DNA of 60,893 nt from Phascolarctobacterium_A succinatutens_B (GCF_958453765.1 NZ_CAUDZA010000012.1:1-60893), one strand, 5' to 3'; shown: positions 1 through 8,721, counted from the stretch's first letter. The notes: generated by a model not told the origin, from the sequence alone. Numbers and translations are program-made.

Positions 1-43
1 TCCCTTATTTAGTTTTTTTTGAGGTGGCCGTTGTAACGCAACC

Positions 44-82
44 TTAGGAGGCGGTTGCTCTATCCTACTGAGCTACGGAACC
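44..82 (-). pseudogene. 5' half of tRNA-Arg(CCT), 3' half absent
   Basis: Read on the minus strand this is a normal tRNA start: acceptor strand GGTTCCG, D-arm GCTC..GAGC, then ACCGC and loop CTCCTAA with anticodon CCT. The expected second half (GCGGT stem strand, TTCGAAT T-loop and CGGAACC acceptor strand) does not follow; positions 1-43 are unrelated. The gene is therefore cut in the anticodon arm. An element integrated to the left, or a group I intron in the anticodon loop (known in bacterial tRNA-Arg(CCU)), would both give this picture. The left window edge prevents a choice. Confidence 0.7.
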
Positions 83-178
83 ATGTAAACAGCTCAGGCA
101 GAATTCAAGCCCTTCCGCCTAAGCTGTACTAAATATTATACCGCAAAAACAGTCTACTGGCAATGAGGAAACAGCAAG

Positions 179-787
179 TTATGCGTCAGCGCGCTTCTCC
201 TCTTTTTCCTTTGCCAGAAACTCTGCCACAGCAGGCAGATTATCAAGAATAAACTGCTGCGCTGCCTGCGGATAAAAGTTAATATAATAAATCTCTCCGG
301 TAGCTTGTCTTACACGCTTTTCAGTAATAATACCCAACGCAGAACCCTTTTCTGTCGGAATTTTATTGCGCCCATCTTCCGGCAACTGCAGATAACCTGC
401 ATGTTCCAACCATCTGCCAAGCTCCACCGTGGTAAGATTATGCATTTCCTTATCTGCAAAGGTATCATTAATATATTTTACAAGCTTTGTGATATTGGTA
501 GCTTCAGTCATAGGCTGCAGCCTGCTCAGGTCATCCTGCTCCACAACAAAGCTGCTTTTAACTGCCTTAGGAGTTTTGGGTGCAACCTTAAAGCTCGTGC
601 TCTGCGAAACCAGATTCATAATCTTGCCGTAAACAGCAATAACTTCTGCGGCATCGGTAAGCGCCTCCTGTACCTGCGCGCTCTGTACAACCTCCAGTGA
701 AAGCTCCTCCTCGGCAAAAGGATGTCTGTTTTGGCTCATACGGTGAATAACATTGTAAGCATTGCGTAATTTGTTGATATCCAGCAT
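179..787 (-). CDS. Hypothetical protein, about 202 aa
   Basis: I do not recognise this protein. It is soluble and mostly helical in appearance, rich in Glu and Lys, with no signal peptide, membrane segment or catalytic motif; the C-terminus is a charged helix ending EKEEKRADA. Two ATGs lie close together. The second, at 787, is preferred because AGGAG sits 8 nt before it, but only 2-3 nt before the first at 793. It precedes the tRNA-Arg fragment and follows another unknown gene on the same strand, from which a terminator separates it, so it is probably transcribed alone. Confidence 0.7.
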   Translation of the reverse strand: MLDINKLRNAYNVIHRMSQNRHPFAEEELSLEVVQSAQVQEALTDAAEVIAVYGKIMNLVSQSTSFKVAPKTPKAVKSSFVVEQDDLSRLQPMTEATNITKLVKYINDTFADKEMHNLTTVELGRWLEHAGYLQLPEDGRNKIPTEKGSALGIITEKRVRQATGEIYYINFYPQAAQQFILDNLPAVAEFLAKEKEEKRADA

Positions 788-829
788 CTGCATTTCTCCT
801 ATTCTTCACACAAATTTTATAAACAAAAA

Positions 830-858
830 GGCAGACTCTGCTACATAAAGAGTCTGCC
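830..858 (-). terminator. Intrinsic terminator of the 875-1213 gene
   Basis: Perfect 10-bp inverted repeat GGCAGACTCT / AGAGTCTGCC with a 9-nt loop. On the minus strand it runs into CTTTTTGTTT, so it ends transcription coming from the small gene at 875-1213. Confidence 0.85.
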
Positions 859-874
859 CTAAAATAATCAGCAA

Positions 875-1213
875 TTAATGTGCCTCTGCCAACACCTCAG
901 CGGCGATATCGTCCGCCATTCCCGGAGGCATGCTCCATTCAACACGCACGCCGGTTTTACCCCAAAGACGGGTGAGCGCTACTTGAAACGCCTCCTTGCT
1001 GGAAAGCGGCTCCAGCGTTATGGTAGCAAAATCACGGATAGTATCACCCTGCGGTACATCCAGGCTCAACGGAGTTGCCAGATACTTCTCGACAGCAGCC
1101 TTGGCTTCGGCAACAGCCTCCGGCAAGGTTACTACGGCAGTCTTATCCGCTTCGTTATATTCTACATAGCCATAATGGCAATTATAATTCAAGGTTACAG
1201 CATAATTACTCAT
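875..1213 (-). CDS. Hypothetical protein, 112 aa
   Basis: An intact small ORF behind a good GAGGGGG ribosome-binding site, ending at its own terminator. The product is acidic and soluble, starts MSNYAVTLNYN and contains an Ala/Glu-rich helical stretch in the middle (AVAEAKAAVEKY). No family is recognised and no signal peptide or membrane segment is visible. The 132-bp gap upstream, before ppk, shows no further gene. Coding status rests on length, ribosome-binding site and terminator. Confidence 0.65.
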   Translation of the reverse strand: MSNYAVTLNYNCHYGYVEYNEADKTAVVTLPEAVAEAKAAVEKYLATPLSLDVPQGDTIRDFATITLEPLSSKEAFQVALTRLWGKTGVRVEWSMPPGMADDIAAEVLAEAH

Positions 1214-1345
1214 TTTAATCCCCCTCTGCTCTTGTTACTAATTATAACAACTTAAGCACATAATATCAATATAAGGATTTAAGTAAGCAATTAAAATATA
1301 AGTCTTTCTTAGCCTGTAATCCTTGATAAATATAATGCGGCACTA

Positions 1346-3448
1346 TTATCTGCGGCTGAATACAGGCTGCAGACGCTTTTCCATCGGCAGCTTATCGGCA
1401 GTTACCGCCAACTGCGCCATCTCGTATAAAGTGCTTTGTGCGCTTACAGGCTCCAACTTGTTGCGTACACGGCGATAGGTACCGTTGGACTGCATCATAT
1501 GTGCGCCCACGTTATCGCGCAGATACAAATCGAGCAGCGCCTTGATGCGACGGATATGCTCCTCTGTTTCTACCGGGAAGAACAGCTCTACGCGGTCATT
1601 AAGGTTACGCGGCATCCAGTCGGCACTGGAAAGATACAGCTGCTCCTCGCCACCGTTGGCAAACCAAAAGATACGGCTGTGCTCCAGCTGACGGCCTACA
1701 ATGCTGCGGACCGTAATATTGTCGCTGATGCCCTCAATACCCGTGCGCAGGCCGCAGATACCGCGCACAATCAGGTCAATATGCACGCCTGCAGCCGAAG
1801 CCTCGTACAGCTTCTGGATTACAGGCTGGTCAATCAGCGAGTTCATCTTGGCAATGATATGTCCCTCACGACCGGAACGCACCATAGCAATTTCATTATC
1901 AATCAGCGCGTAAATCTTTTCGCGCAGTCCCAGCGGCGCCATAACCAGCTTATTCCAGACCGGCGGCTCGCTGTAGCCGCTGAGCAGATTGAAGAACGCC
2001 GAAGCATCGCTGCCAAACTCATCGTTCGCCGTCATCAGGCCAAGGTCGGTGTATAATTTTGCGGTGCTGTCGTTGTAGTTGCCTGTGCCCAGATGCAGAT
2101 AACGCTTAATACCGTTATCCTCCTTGCGCACGATAAGAATAATTTTGGCATGCGTCTTTAAGCCGACCAAGCCATAGATAACGTGGCAGCCTGCTTTTTC
2201 CAGACGACGCGCCCAGAGGATATTGTTTTCCTCATCGAAACGCGCCTTCAGCTCTACCAGAACCGTTACCTGCTTGCCATTTTCCGCAGCACGCGCCAGC
2301 GCAGCAACGATAGGACTGTTGCCGCTCACACGGTACAGCGTCTGCTTAATCGCCAGCACCTGCGGATCATCGGCAGCATCGCTAACCAGCTTAACTACCG
2401 GGTCAAAGCTTTCGTAGGGGTGATGCAGCAAAATATCATTTTCACGGATAGCAGCAAACAAATCGCTGTCATCCGGCAGCTCCAGCGGACGCTGCGGCAC
2501 AAAGGGCTCATACAGCCACGGCCACATGCCCTTCATACCGATAAATTTAAAGAAGCAGGTCGGGTCCAGAGGTCCGTTGATTTCATAGACCTCCATCTCC
2601 GTAACATCCAGATTTTCCTCCAGGAATTTTTTGATACGATTATTATTCGTTTTGAAGATTTCCAAGCGAACCGCAGCGCCGCGCTTACGCTTACGCAGCG
2701 ATTCCTCAACCTCCTTCATCAGGTCAACGCTGTCATCCTCTTCCAAGTCAAGGTCACTGTCACGCGTTACTCTGAAGGACACCATATCCAGAATATGGCA
2801 GCCCTTGAACAGATCGTGGCAATGGCTGGCGATAATATCCTCCAAAAATACGAAGGTACGCTTGCCCTCAGGCTCAACCTCCACAATGCGGTCCAATACG
2901 CTCGGCACCTGAATCAGGCCCATGCTGTGCTCGCCGTCAGCCTTAATAAGCTCAACAGCAAGGTTCAGTGTTTTATTGGCCAAAAACGGGAAGGGACGCG
3001 AAGCATCTACCGCCATCGGCGTCAATACCGGGAAAACAACCTCGCGGTAATATTCCTCCAGCCAGTCCTTGCCCAGCTCGCTCAAATCCTTAACGCGGCG
3101 GAAATGCAGCTTCACCGCATCCATCTCTGCCATCAGCGCAATCAGCGACTTCGTCTGGGTGCGCACCTGCTCATGCGCTGCCTGCGAAATAGCCACCAGC
3201 TGCTCATGCACCGACATACCGGAGGCATCGCGCTTTTCTATGCCGCTGTCAAAATTGCTCCACAGTCCGGCTACGCGCACCATAAAAAATTCATCAAGGT
3301 TAGAGGCCGAAATAGCGATAAACTTCAGGCGCTCCAGAAGCGGTGTGTCCTTAACCATCGCTTCCTTCAATACGCGCAGATTAAATTTCAGCCAGCTCAG
3401 CTCGCGGTTATAAAAATACTCAGGCTTTGTCAAATCTAATTTTCCCAT
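1346..3448 (-). CDS. ppk: Polyphosphate kinase 1
   Basis: Membrane-associated or cytosolic enzyme that polymerises the gamma-phosphate of ATP into polyphosphate. The 700-aa length is normal for PPK1, and all four domains can be followed. The N-terminal part starts YFYNRELSWLKFN. 'HPYESFDPV' lies near residue 337, the first catalytic region with 'HAKIIL' near 432, and the second with 'HSRIFWFANGG' near 588. The two His correspond to E. coli PPK His435 (phospho-acceptor) and His592. The start codon overlaps the stop codon of the upstream Ppx-like gene (TAATG), so the two are translationally coupled. The pair suggests linked synthesis and sensing or turnover of polyphosphate. Confidence 0.96.
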   Translation of the reverse strand: MGKLDLTKPEYFYNRELSWLKFNLRVLKEAMVKDTPLLERLKFIAISASNLDEFFMVRVAGLWSNFDSGIEKRDASGMSVHEQLVAISQAAHEQVRTQTKSLIALMAEMDAVKLHFRRVKDLSELGKDWLEEYYREVVFPVLTPMAVDASRPFPFLANKTLNLAVELIKADGEHSMGLIQVPSVLDRIVEVEPEGKRTFVFLEDIIASHCHDLFKGCHILDMVSFRVTRDSDLDLEEDDSVDLMKEVEESLRKRKRGAAVRLEIFKTNNNRIKKFLEENLDVTEMEVYEINGPLDPTCFFKFIGMKGMWPWLYEPFVPQRPLELPDDSDLFAAIRENDILLHHPYESFDPVVKLVSDAADDPQVLAIKQTLYRVSGNSPIVAALARAAENGKQVTVLVELKARFDEENNILWARRLEKAGCHVIYGLVGLKTHAKIILIVRKEDNGIKRYLHLGTGNYNDSTAKLYTDLGLMTANDEFGSDASAFFNLLSGYSEPPVWNKLVMAPLGLREKIYALIDNEIAMVRSGREGHIIAKMNSLIDQPVIQKLYEASAAGVHIDLIVRGICGLRTGIEGISDNITVRSIVGRQLEHSRIFWFANGGEEQLYLSSADWMPRNLNDRVELFFPVETEEHIRRIKALLDLYLRDNVGAHMMQSNGTYRRVRNKLEPVSAQSTLYEMAQLAVTADKLPMEKRLQPVFSRR

Positions 3449-4998
3449 TACTTATTCACCCGTTCCAAAATCGGTTCAATACCAAAAACTTCCTCAAAGA
3501 AAGTAGATTTATCATCAAACGTCCAGATTTCCAACGTCAAATCCTCTTTGCTTGCTGCCAGAACCTTCAGCTTATTATCCTTCAGCGTTACACTGCAGCT
3601 GTGAATTTTTTGCATATAACTGCGGTCCAGAGCATCAGCCAGACGCACAATGGCAGCCAGCTTGGCCACAACAGGCACCAGCTCCTTTTCCACATGCGGA
3701 GCAAGCGTATTGGTCTTGTCAAACAGTCTGTTGGCATGATAATACGATGCCAGCGCTACGATTTTCTTATCCTTCTCGCTCAGGCCGATAATATCCGTAG
3801 ACATAATCAGCTGATAGGTGTAGATAGAGTGACTGCGCATGCAGATGTATTTGCCTATATCATGCAAAATGCAGGTTGCACGCAAAAGCAGGCGCTCATG
3901 CTCGCCCATGCCGTAAGCCTTGGCAATCTTGTCGAAAATAATCAGCGACAGGCGCTCTACCTGCTGGGCATGCTTCTTGTCATACAGATAACGGGCGCCG
4001 ATGGTATGGAAAAGGCTGATAAGCTCCTGCTCCAGCTCCTTACGCATTACAGGATTCGTTTTATTGCCGATATGCAGCAGCTGGATGCCGTCAATGAAGC
4101 GGTCTGCCGTAATAATAATTTCCTTGGCGGGAATCAGATGCAGCAGCTGTTCATAAAGCAGCACCGTAGGCAGCACAAGCTCCGCAACATTTTCCGGCAG
4201 CTTATATACCTGAATCAGCTGTGCCAGGCTCATCTGACGCATGCTGTCGAAAAAGGCATGGAAATCCGCCGCCTTGATGCGATGCACCAGTTGCTTTTCA
4301 TCCAGACCCAGCATGCGCAGCAAAAGCTCGGTTTCTGTACCGGAAAGCACCAGATAACGCACCTTGCTGTCACCCAGCTCGTTTCTTACCGGGCCGATTG
4401 TACTGCTGAGAAATTCCGTCAGCGCCTTGTTAAAATGCATGCTTTCACGACGGTTGCGCTCAAAGCTTTCCTTAATACGGATGATACCGATATGGAAGTT
4501 GCCCTGATAGCAGATTTTTTCATCGCGCACCAGCGTTACACCCAAACCGCCGGAGGAAATATCCATCATCAGCATGCCTTCACGTTCGGTAGAAATTTTT
4601 TCTGCCTTCAGCGTATTACGGATGGCTACAAATTTTGTATAAATCTCCTTCGGCATATCAACAACATCGACCACAAGACCGGTTTTGTTATAAATCTGAT
4701 CCAGCAGAAAAACCTGATTGCTGGCCTCACGCACAGCAGTGGTTGCCTGCATAACATATTCCTCTACACCGTATTCCTTCATCAGACGCTTGAAGCCGAT
4801 AAGAATTTCGCAGATTTCCGAAACCAGCGGGAAAGGAATTATTTTATTTTTAAAAGTTGCCTCACCCAAGCGAATGCGTCGGTTGCAGCACTCAATAACC
4901 TTATACCTTTCGGTATTGTGATATTCGGTAATCTGCATACTGAGCATCTCCGAGCCTAGATGAATAGCAGCAAAGGTTGTGTAATTTTTACGCTTCAT
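3448..4998 (-). CDS. Ppx/GppA-HD family protein with divergent phosphatase motifs
   Basis: This 516-aa protein has the architecture of exopolyphosphatase/guanosine pentaphosphatase: an N-terminal ASKHA fold, then an HD domain ('LHDIGKY' near residue 374, with further His). The family P-loop 'DIGSNS', intact in the neighbour at 5213, reads 'AIHLGSEM' here. The second phosphate loop 'DxGGGSTE' reads 'DISSGGLG'. The first catalytic Asp is thus gone, so loss of exopolyphosphatase activity or a regulatory, polyP-sensing role is inferred. The HD residues look intact. The gene has an SD GGAGG 8 nt before its ATG and is coupled to ppk through TAATG. Confidence 0.85.
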   Translation of the reverse strand: MKRKNYTTFAAIHLGSEMLSMQITEYHNTERYKVIECCNRRIRLGEATFKNKIIPFPLVSEICEILIGFKRLMKEYGVEEYVMQATTAVREASNQVFLLDQIYNKTGLVVDVVDMPKEIYTKFVAIRNTLKAEKISTEREGMLMMDISSGGLGVTLVRDEKICYQGNFHIGIIRIKESFERNRRESMHFNKALTEFLSSTIGPVRNELGDSKVRYLVLSGTETELLLRMLGLDEKQLVHRIKAADFHAFFDSMRQMSLAQLIQVYKLPENVAELVLPTVLLYEQLLHLIPAKEIIITADRFIDGIQLLHIGNKTNPVMRKELEQELISLFHTIGARYLYDKKHAQQVERLSLIIFDKIAKAYGMGEHERLLLRATCILHDIGKYICMRSHSIYTYQLIMSTDIIGLSEKDKKIVALASYYHANRLFDKTNTLAPHVEKELVPVVAKLAAIVRLADALDRSYMQKIHSCSVTLKDNKLKVLAASKEDLTLEIWTFDDKSTFFEEVFGIEPILERVNK

Positions 4999-5049
4999 TA
5001 ACTAAGCCTCCAAAACAGTATGTTATTGTTATAATTCGGGTTTCTTAAC

Positions 5050-5128
5050 AAAAATCCTGCGAAAAAATCAAAATTATACAGTAATTTAACAAGTTAACAC
5101 GAATTTTACTTTTTCACGCAGGATTTTT
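5050..5128. promoter_or_regulatory. Inverted repeat in the divergent ppk / ppx intergenic region
   Basis: The 214-bp space between the two divergent polyphosphate transcripts contains a 12-bp inverted repeat, AAAAATCCTGCG at 5050-5061 and CGCAGGATTTTT at 5117-5128. Between the arms lies TTTAACAAGTTAACA, two TTAACA hexamers 8 bp apart. The repeat could be a shared operator or a long-looped structure. TTAACA resembles Bacillus PhoP half-sites, but the spacing differs from the usual 11 bp, so no regulator is assigned. Confidence 0.45.
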
Positions 5129-5212
5129 TCAGGTTATGGGTAATATAATAAATATATCGTTAAAATAGAATAATCGGAGTTTATAGAAACACCCCACAAG
5201 GAGAAAAGGAAA

Positions 5213-6745
5213 ATGCAACGAATCGCAATTATTGACATCGGCTCTAACTCGGCCCGGCTTGTTATCAGCCATATTTATAAGAATGGTGCTTATAATATGG
5301 TCTATAACCAAAAAGAAGCCCTGCGCCTCAGTCAGAAGGTCGACGAAAAAAACATGCTTACAGAAGTAGCCTTCAGCAGCACCATCGAAACCATGAAAAG
5401 CTTTGCCTATATGTGCAAAATTTATCAGGCTGACAAAACCATTGCCGTTGCTACCGCAGCCATCCGCAACGCTGCCAACGGCGCCGAGCTTGTTGCGCGC
5501 GTTGCCGAAGAAACAGGCATCCAGTTGCACATCATCTCCGGCAATACCGAAGCCTATATCAGCTACCTTGGCGTTATTAACACCCTCAACGTCAAGGACG
5601 GCATCATCTTCGACTTGGGCGGCGGCAGTACCGAGCTGATTCTGTTCAAGAACCGTAAAATTTTAGAAAGCGTGTCCCTGCCCATCGGCGCGGTCAATAC
5701 CACCTCCATGTTCAATACCCGTAACGTCATGCCCGCCAATGTCTTCAGCGATGTCAGCTTTTTTATCATGAGCCGTCTGGAAAAGTACCCCTGGCTTAAG
5801 CAAAACGGACTGCCGCTTATCGGCGTTGGCGGTACAGCGCGTACCGTAGCCAAAATCATCCAGCGCGAAAAGAAGTACCCGGCAACTAAAATCCATAATT
5901 ATTCCTATACAGTGCAAACCTATCGCAGCTTTTTCAACAGACTGCGCAACACAAATCTGGATCAGCGCAAAAAGATTTCCGGTCTCAGCAGCGAGCGCAG
6001 TGATATCATTCTGGCCGGCAGCAGCATTATCAGCTGCCTTTTGGAGGCCACCGGTGCCAAAAAGCTCATCAGCTCCGGCTGCGGCCTGCGCGAAGGTCTG
6101 TTCTTCGATTATTATTCCAAGGAAAACCACGTGCCCATTATAGCGAAGGATATCCTTAGAATGAGCAGGGAAAATGTGTTAAACCTATATGAACCCGACC
6201 AGCAGCATTCCAGACACATCACCCATTTGGTGTTATCAATGTTTGACGGCTGGAGCGAGCTGCACGGCTTACGCAAAAATTACCGCCGCCTGCTGGAAAC
6301 CGCTGCGCTGCTGCATGACATCGGCATCACCATCAACTTCTACAGTCACGCACGTCACAGTGCCTATATGATTTTAAATGCCAAGCTCTTTGGTCTGACG
6401 CACAAAGAGCAGGTCATCACGGCAGCTATCGCCGGCTGGCACAACGGCGTTTCCAAAAACTATTTCAAGGACCGTTTCTACAAGGAACTGCTTAGCGACG
6501 CCAACTGGAAAACAATCAACAAGCTGGCACTGCTGCTGGCCTTAGCTGAAAGCCTTGATTACACGGAAACCTCCCAGATTCACGTTATTGAACCGAGCAT
6601 CAGCAAAAAGAATGCTACTTTAAAGCTCTATGCTCAAGGTATTCCCAGTATTGAAATGCATCAGATTCAGGAGCATCTGTCATGGTTCAAAAAGACCTTC
6701 GGCGTAGAGCTGAAGGTGCAGCTGGCGACAGCAGCAGAAGAATAA
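5213..6745 (+). CDS. ppx: Exopolyphosphatase / guanosine pentaphosphatase with HD domain
   Basis: Canonical Ppx/GppA enzyme, expected to remove terminal phosphates from polyphosphate and perhaps to convert pppGpp to ppGpp. At 510 aa it has the full family length. Both phosphate loops are intact: 'DIGSNSARL' at residues 8-16 and 'DLGGGSTEL' near residue 140. A C-terminal HD domain carries 'LLHDIG' near residue 365. The start follows AAGGAG by a normal spacing and a strong terminator follows. It is divergent from the ppk operon, so making and degrading polyphosphate could be controlled from one intergenic region. Sequence alone does not separate Ppx from GppA activity. Confidence 0.92.
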   Translation: MQRIAIIDIGSNSARLVISHIYKNGAYNMVYNQKEALRLSQKVDEKNMLTEVAFSSTIETMKSFAYMCKIYQADKTIAVATAAIRNAANGAELVARVAEETGIQLHIISGNTEAYISYLGVINTLNVKDGIIFDLGGGSTELILFKNRKILESVSLPIGAVNTTSMFNTRNVMPANVFSDVSFFIMSRLEKYPWLKQNGLPLIGVGGTARTVAKIIQREKKYPATKIHNYSYTVQTYRSFFNRLRNTNLDQRKKISGLSSERSDIILAGSSIISCLLEATGAKKLISSGCGLREGLFFDYYSKENHVPIIAKDILRMSRENVLNLYEPDQQHSRHITHLVLSMFDGWSELHGLRKNYRRLLETAALLHDIGITINFYSHARHSAYMILNAKLFGLTHKEQVITAAIAGWHNGVSKNYFKDRFYKELLSDANWKTINKLALLLALAESLDYTETSQIHVIEPSISKKNATLKLYAQGIPSIEMHQIQEHLSWFKKTFGVELKVQLATAAEE

Positions 6746-6750
6746 AACAA

Positions 6751-6795
6751 AGCAGCCTCAGTATACGCATGCGTATGCCAAGGCTGCTGTTTTTA
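6751..6795. terminator. Bidirectional terminator between ppx and the toxin gene
   Basis: Outer arms AGCAGCCT / AGGCTGCT enclose the palindrome ATACGCATGCGTAT. A GTTTTTATTTT tract follows on the plus strand and TTTGTTTTATT on the minus strand, so it serves both converging genes. Confidence 0.85.
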
Positions 6796-7185
6796 TTTTG
6801 CTCCGTATTTTTCTGTTTCTTCCTGAATGTAATATGTTGTTAAGTCAAAGATTTCATCCTCAAGATGCTTGCGTAATATTTTTTGCCAATTGCGTCTGCT
6901 GTACAGAAAGCGTAAAACGTACACTGTCTTTTCATCCTCCCGCACGATGTAAAACAGCAGATAATTGTTTACCGGCACAAATCTGATTTCCCATACTCTC
7001 AGGAAATTATCATTGCATATAGGGTACTTAGTCGGGAAAAATGACAAATCCTTAATAGCTTCATGCAATTTTTTAGCAAGACCGGCAGCAGCCTTCTGAT
7101 TATATAATTCGTATTTGATATAAGCTTCAGCCTTATAATAATCCTGCTCAGCAATTTGCGTTACTTCCACATTGTAATAAATCAT
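6793..7185 (-). CDS. RelE/ParE-superfamily toxin of a type II toxin-antitoxin pair
   Basis: The 130-aa protein has the compact RelE/ParE pattern: an N-terminal beta strand (YNVEVTQIAEQDYYKAEAYI), two helices ending 'LSFFPTKYP', then the strands 'RFVPVNNYLLFYIV' and 'VYVLRFLYSRRNW'. Family members cut ribosome-bound mRNA or poison gyrase; which applies here cannot be read from the sequence. It is longer than typical (90-100 aa) because of a C-terminal extension of about 25 residues after RRNW. Its start overlaps the stop of the antitoxin gene by 4 nt, the usual antitoxin-first arrangement. Confidence 0.85.
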   Translation of the reverse strand: MIYYNVEVTQIAEQDYYKAEAYIKYELYNQKAAAGLAKKLHEAIKDLSFFPTKYPICNDNFLRVWEIRFVPVNNYLLFYIVREDEKTVYVLRFLYSRRNWQKILRKHLEDEIFDLTTYYIQEETEKYGAK

Positions 7186-7463
7186 TTCTCTACCTCAGCT
7201 AACTCCGGATAGCGTGCTTCCAATTCAGCTAAGAATTTTTTAGCAGGCACAGTTCTGCCTGCCGCCACATCGTCCAAGCCTGCTTTCAGCGAGCTGTACA
7301 GCTCAAAGCGTGCAGTCAGCTCTTCGTAGGCTTCAATGCTCATGACAGCCAAATCGCCCTTACCGTTTTTGGTAATAAAAACCGGCTCCTTGTACTGATG
7401 GCAGAAATTAGAAATCTCGTTATAGTTGTTGCGCAAATCTGCACTGGAAGTAATTTTCGGCAT
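7182..7463 (-). CDS. Phd/YefM-family antitoxin
   Basis: A 93-aa antitoxin with the family's N-terminal DNA-binding fold: 'SSADLRNNYNEISNFC' then 'PVFITKNGKGDLAVMSIEAYE', the characteristic strand and helix. The C-terminal region from about residue 60 is acidic and probably wraps the toxin. It has a strong SD (AGGAGG) and its own near-consensus promoter immediately upstream. These antitoxins usually repress their own promoter. The first gene of a two-gene operon with the RelE/ParE toxin. Confidence 0.88.
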   Translation of the reverse strand: MPKITSSADLRNNYNEISNFCHQYKEPVFITKNGKGDLAVMSIEAYEELTARFELYSSLKAGLDDVAAGRTVPAKKFLAELEARYPELAEVEK

Positions 7464-7488
7464 TATCGCACCTCCTTTGTATAGCTAA

Positions 7489-7517
7489 ATTATACCTTAA
7501 TTCGGCTATCTGGTCAA
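7489..7517 (-). promoter_or_regulatory. Sigma-70 promoter of the toxin-antitoxin operon
   Basis: On the minus strand -35 TTGACC (7512-7517) and -10 TATAAT (7489-7494) are separated by exactly 17 bp, 25 bp upstream of the antitoxin start. A near-perfect housekeeping promoter. Confidence 0.85.
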
Positions 7518-7530
7518 ATTTTATAAAAAT

Positions 7531-7561
7531 AGGCCTGCATTCGTTTTGCACATGCAGGCCT
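7531..7561 (-). terminator. Terminator of the M20 peptidase gene
   Basis: Perfect 10-bp arms AGGCCTGCAT / ATGCAGGCCT, followed on the minus strand by ATTTTTATAAAATTT. TTTTGC on the plus strand may allow weak bidirectional use. Confidence 0.8.
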
Positions 7562-7587
7562 TTTGCTATATACAGCGTTTTATTTTT

Positions 7588-8721
7588 TTATTTTACCGCA
7601 GCCTTCAAAATACCGTGTACCATGAGCGCGGAATTGTACAAATCCTCTTCCTTGATGTATTCGTCAACAGTATGCACATTAGCCATACCGGTGCCCAAAA
7701 TTACGCTGGGCAGTCCGTAAGCATTCAGGAAGTTGGCATCACTGCCGCCGCCGGTAACCGTAATATCCGGAGTAAAGCCGTGCATTGCGCAGGCAGCCTT
7801 CGCCAGTGCCACAACATCGCTGTCATCCGCAACAGCAAAGGAATCATACTTGTTATCCACAAATACTTCTGCCTTAGCGCCATATTTTTCGGCACTTGTT
7901 GCAATAGTTTCTACGATTTCCTTGCAGATAGCCTCCAGCTTTTCCTTGTTACGGCTGCGCGCATCACCCTCAATCGTTACCAGATCAGGCACAATATTGG
8001 TTGCCTTACCGCCGCCGATAATGCCGATATTGCAGGTAGTTTCCTCATCAATACGGCCATAGCGTTTAACATCGGCAAGAGCCTTGGCAGCAATCATAAT
8101 GGAGTTGATGCCCTTTTCCGGCTCCAGTCCGCCATGCGCGGTTCTGCCGATAATGTCAATTTTATATTTCTTCTGGCCGGGAGCGCCGACAACAATCTCG
8201 CCCGGTGCGCCTTCGCCGTCCAGTGCATAGCCAACGTCGGCACGCAGCTTGGAGCGGTCGAGGCAACGGGAGCCGTTAACGCCGCCCTCCTCGCAAACAG
8301 TGAAGAGAATCTGGATATCACCATGCGGAGCGCCTTCCTCCAGCAGCAGGCGAATACCCTCTAAAATACCCTCAACGCCGGATTTATCGTCACCGCCGAG
8401 AATAGTGGTGCCGTCGCTGTATAAAACGCCGTCCTTTTGGATAACGGTAGTGCCGCCGCAGGGCTCAACACCGTCCATATGTGCAGAAAGCAGCACGCGT
8501 ACAGCACCTTCAACTCCTGCGCTGGCAGGCAAAAATGCCCACAGATTACCGCAGTTGCCGCCCAGCTTTTCACCGGCGTCATCCTCTTCCACCGTAAATC
8601 CGAGTGCCTCCAATTTGCCTTTGAGCAGTTCGAATACAGGACGCTCCTGCAGGCTGTGACAAGGCAGAGCAACAATTTCCTTAAATTCTGCGAGCATACG
8701 CTCCTTATTTACTTGCGTCAT
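7588..8721 (-). CDS. M20-family peptidase, PepT-like
   Basis: Cytosolic di-zinc aminopeptidase of the M20 clan, most like the 'peptidase T-like' proteins of Firmicutes; expected to release residues from small peptides. The 377-aa protein shows the metal and catalytic motifs in order: 'SAHMDGV' (His ligand and Asp), 'GGDDKSG' (bridging Asp), 'VCEEGG' (catalytic Glu pair), 'GRTAHGG' at the start of the dimerisation domain, and C-terminal 'NVHTVDEYI' (last His ligand). No signal peptide. It has its own terminator, and 77 bp separate it from mntP upstream. The substrate is not determined by sequence. Confidence 0.9.
   Translation of the reverse strand: MTQVNKERMLAEFKEIVALPCHSLQERPVFELLKGKLEALGFTVEEDDAGEKLGGNCGNLWAFLPASAGVEGAVRVLLSAHMDGVEPCGGTTVIQKDGVLYSDGTTILGGDDKSGVEGILEGIRLLLEEGAPHGDIQILFTVCEEGGVNGSRCLDRSKLRADVGYALDGEGAPGEIVVGAPGQKKYKIDIIGRTAHGGLEPEKGINSIMIAAKALADVKRYGRIDEETTCNIGIIGGGKATNIVPDLVTIEGDARSRNKEKLEAICKEIVETIATSAEKYGAKAEVFVDNKYDSFAVADDSDVVALAKAACAMHGFTPDITVTGGGSDANFLNAYGLPSVILGTGMANVHTVDEYIKEEDLYNSALMVHGILKAAVK

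Noticed and set aside
2183..3439. 418-codon plus-strand frame opposite ppk
   Set aside because: Long antisense frame produced by codon bias of ppk; no SD and no family features. The same holds for long antisense frames opposite dcuC, korB and the DUF445 genes.
5086..5100. PhoP (Bacillus-type) box in the ppk-ppx region
   Set aside because: The two TTAACA units are 8 bp apart instead of about 11 bp; kept only as a remark.
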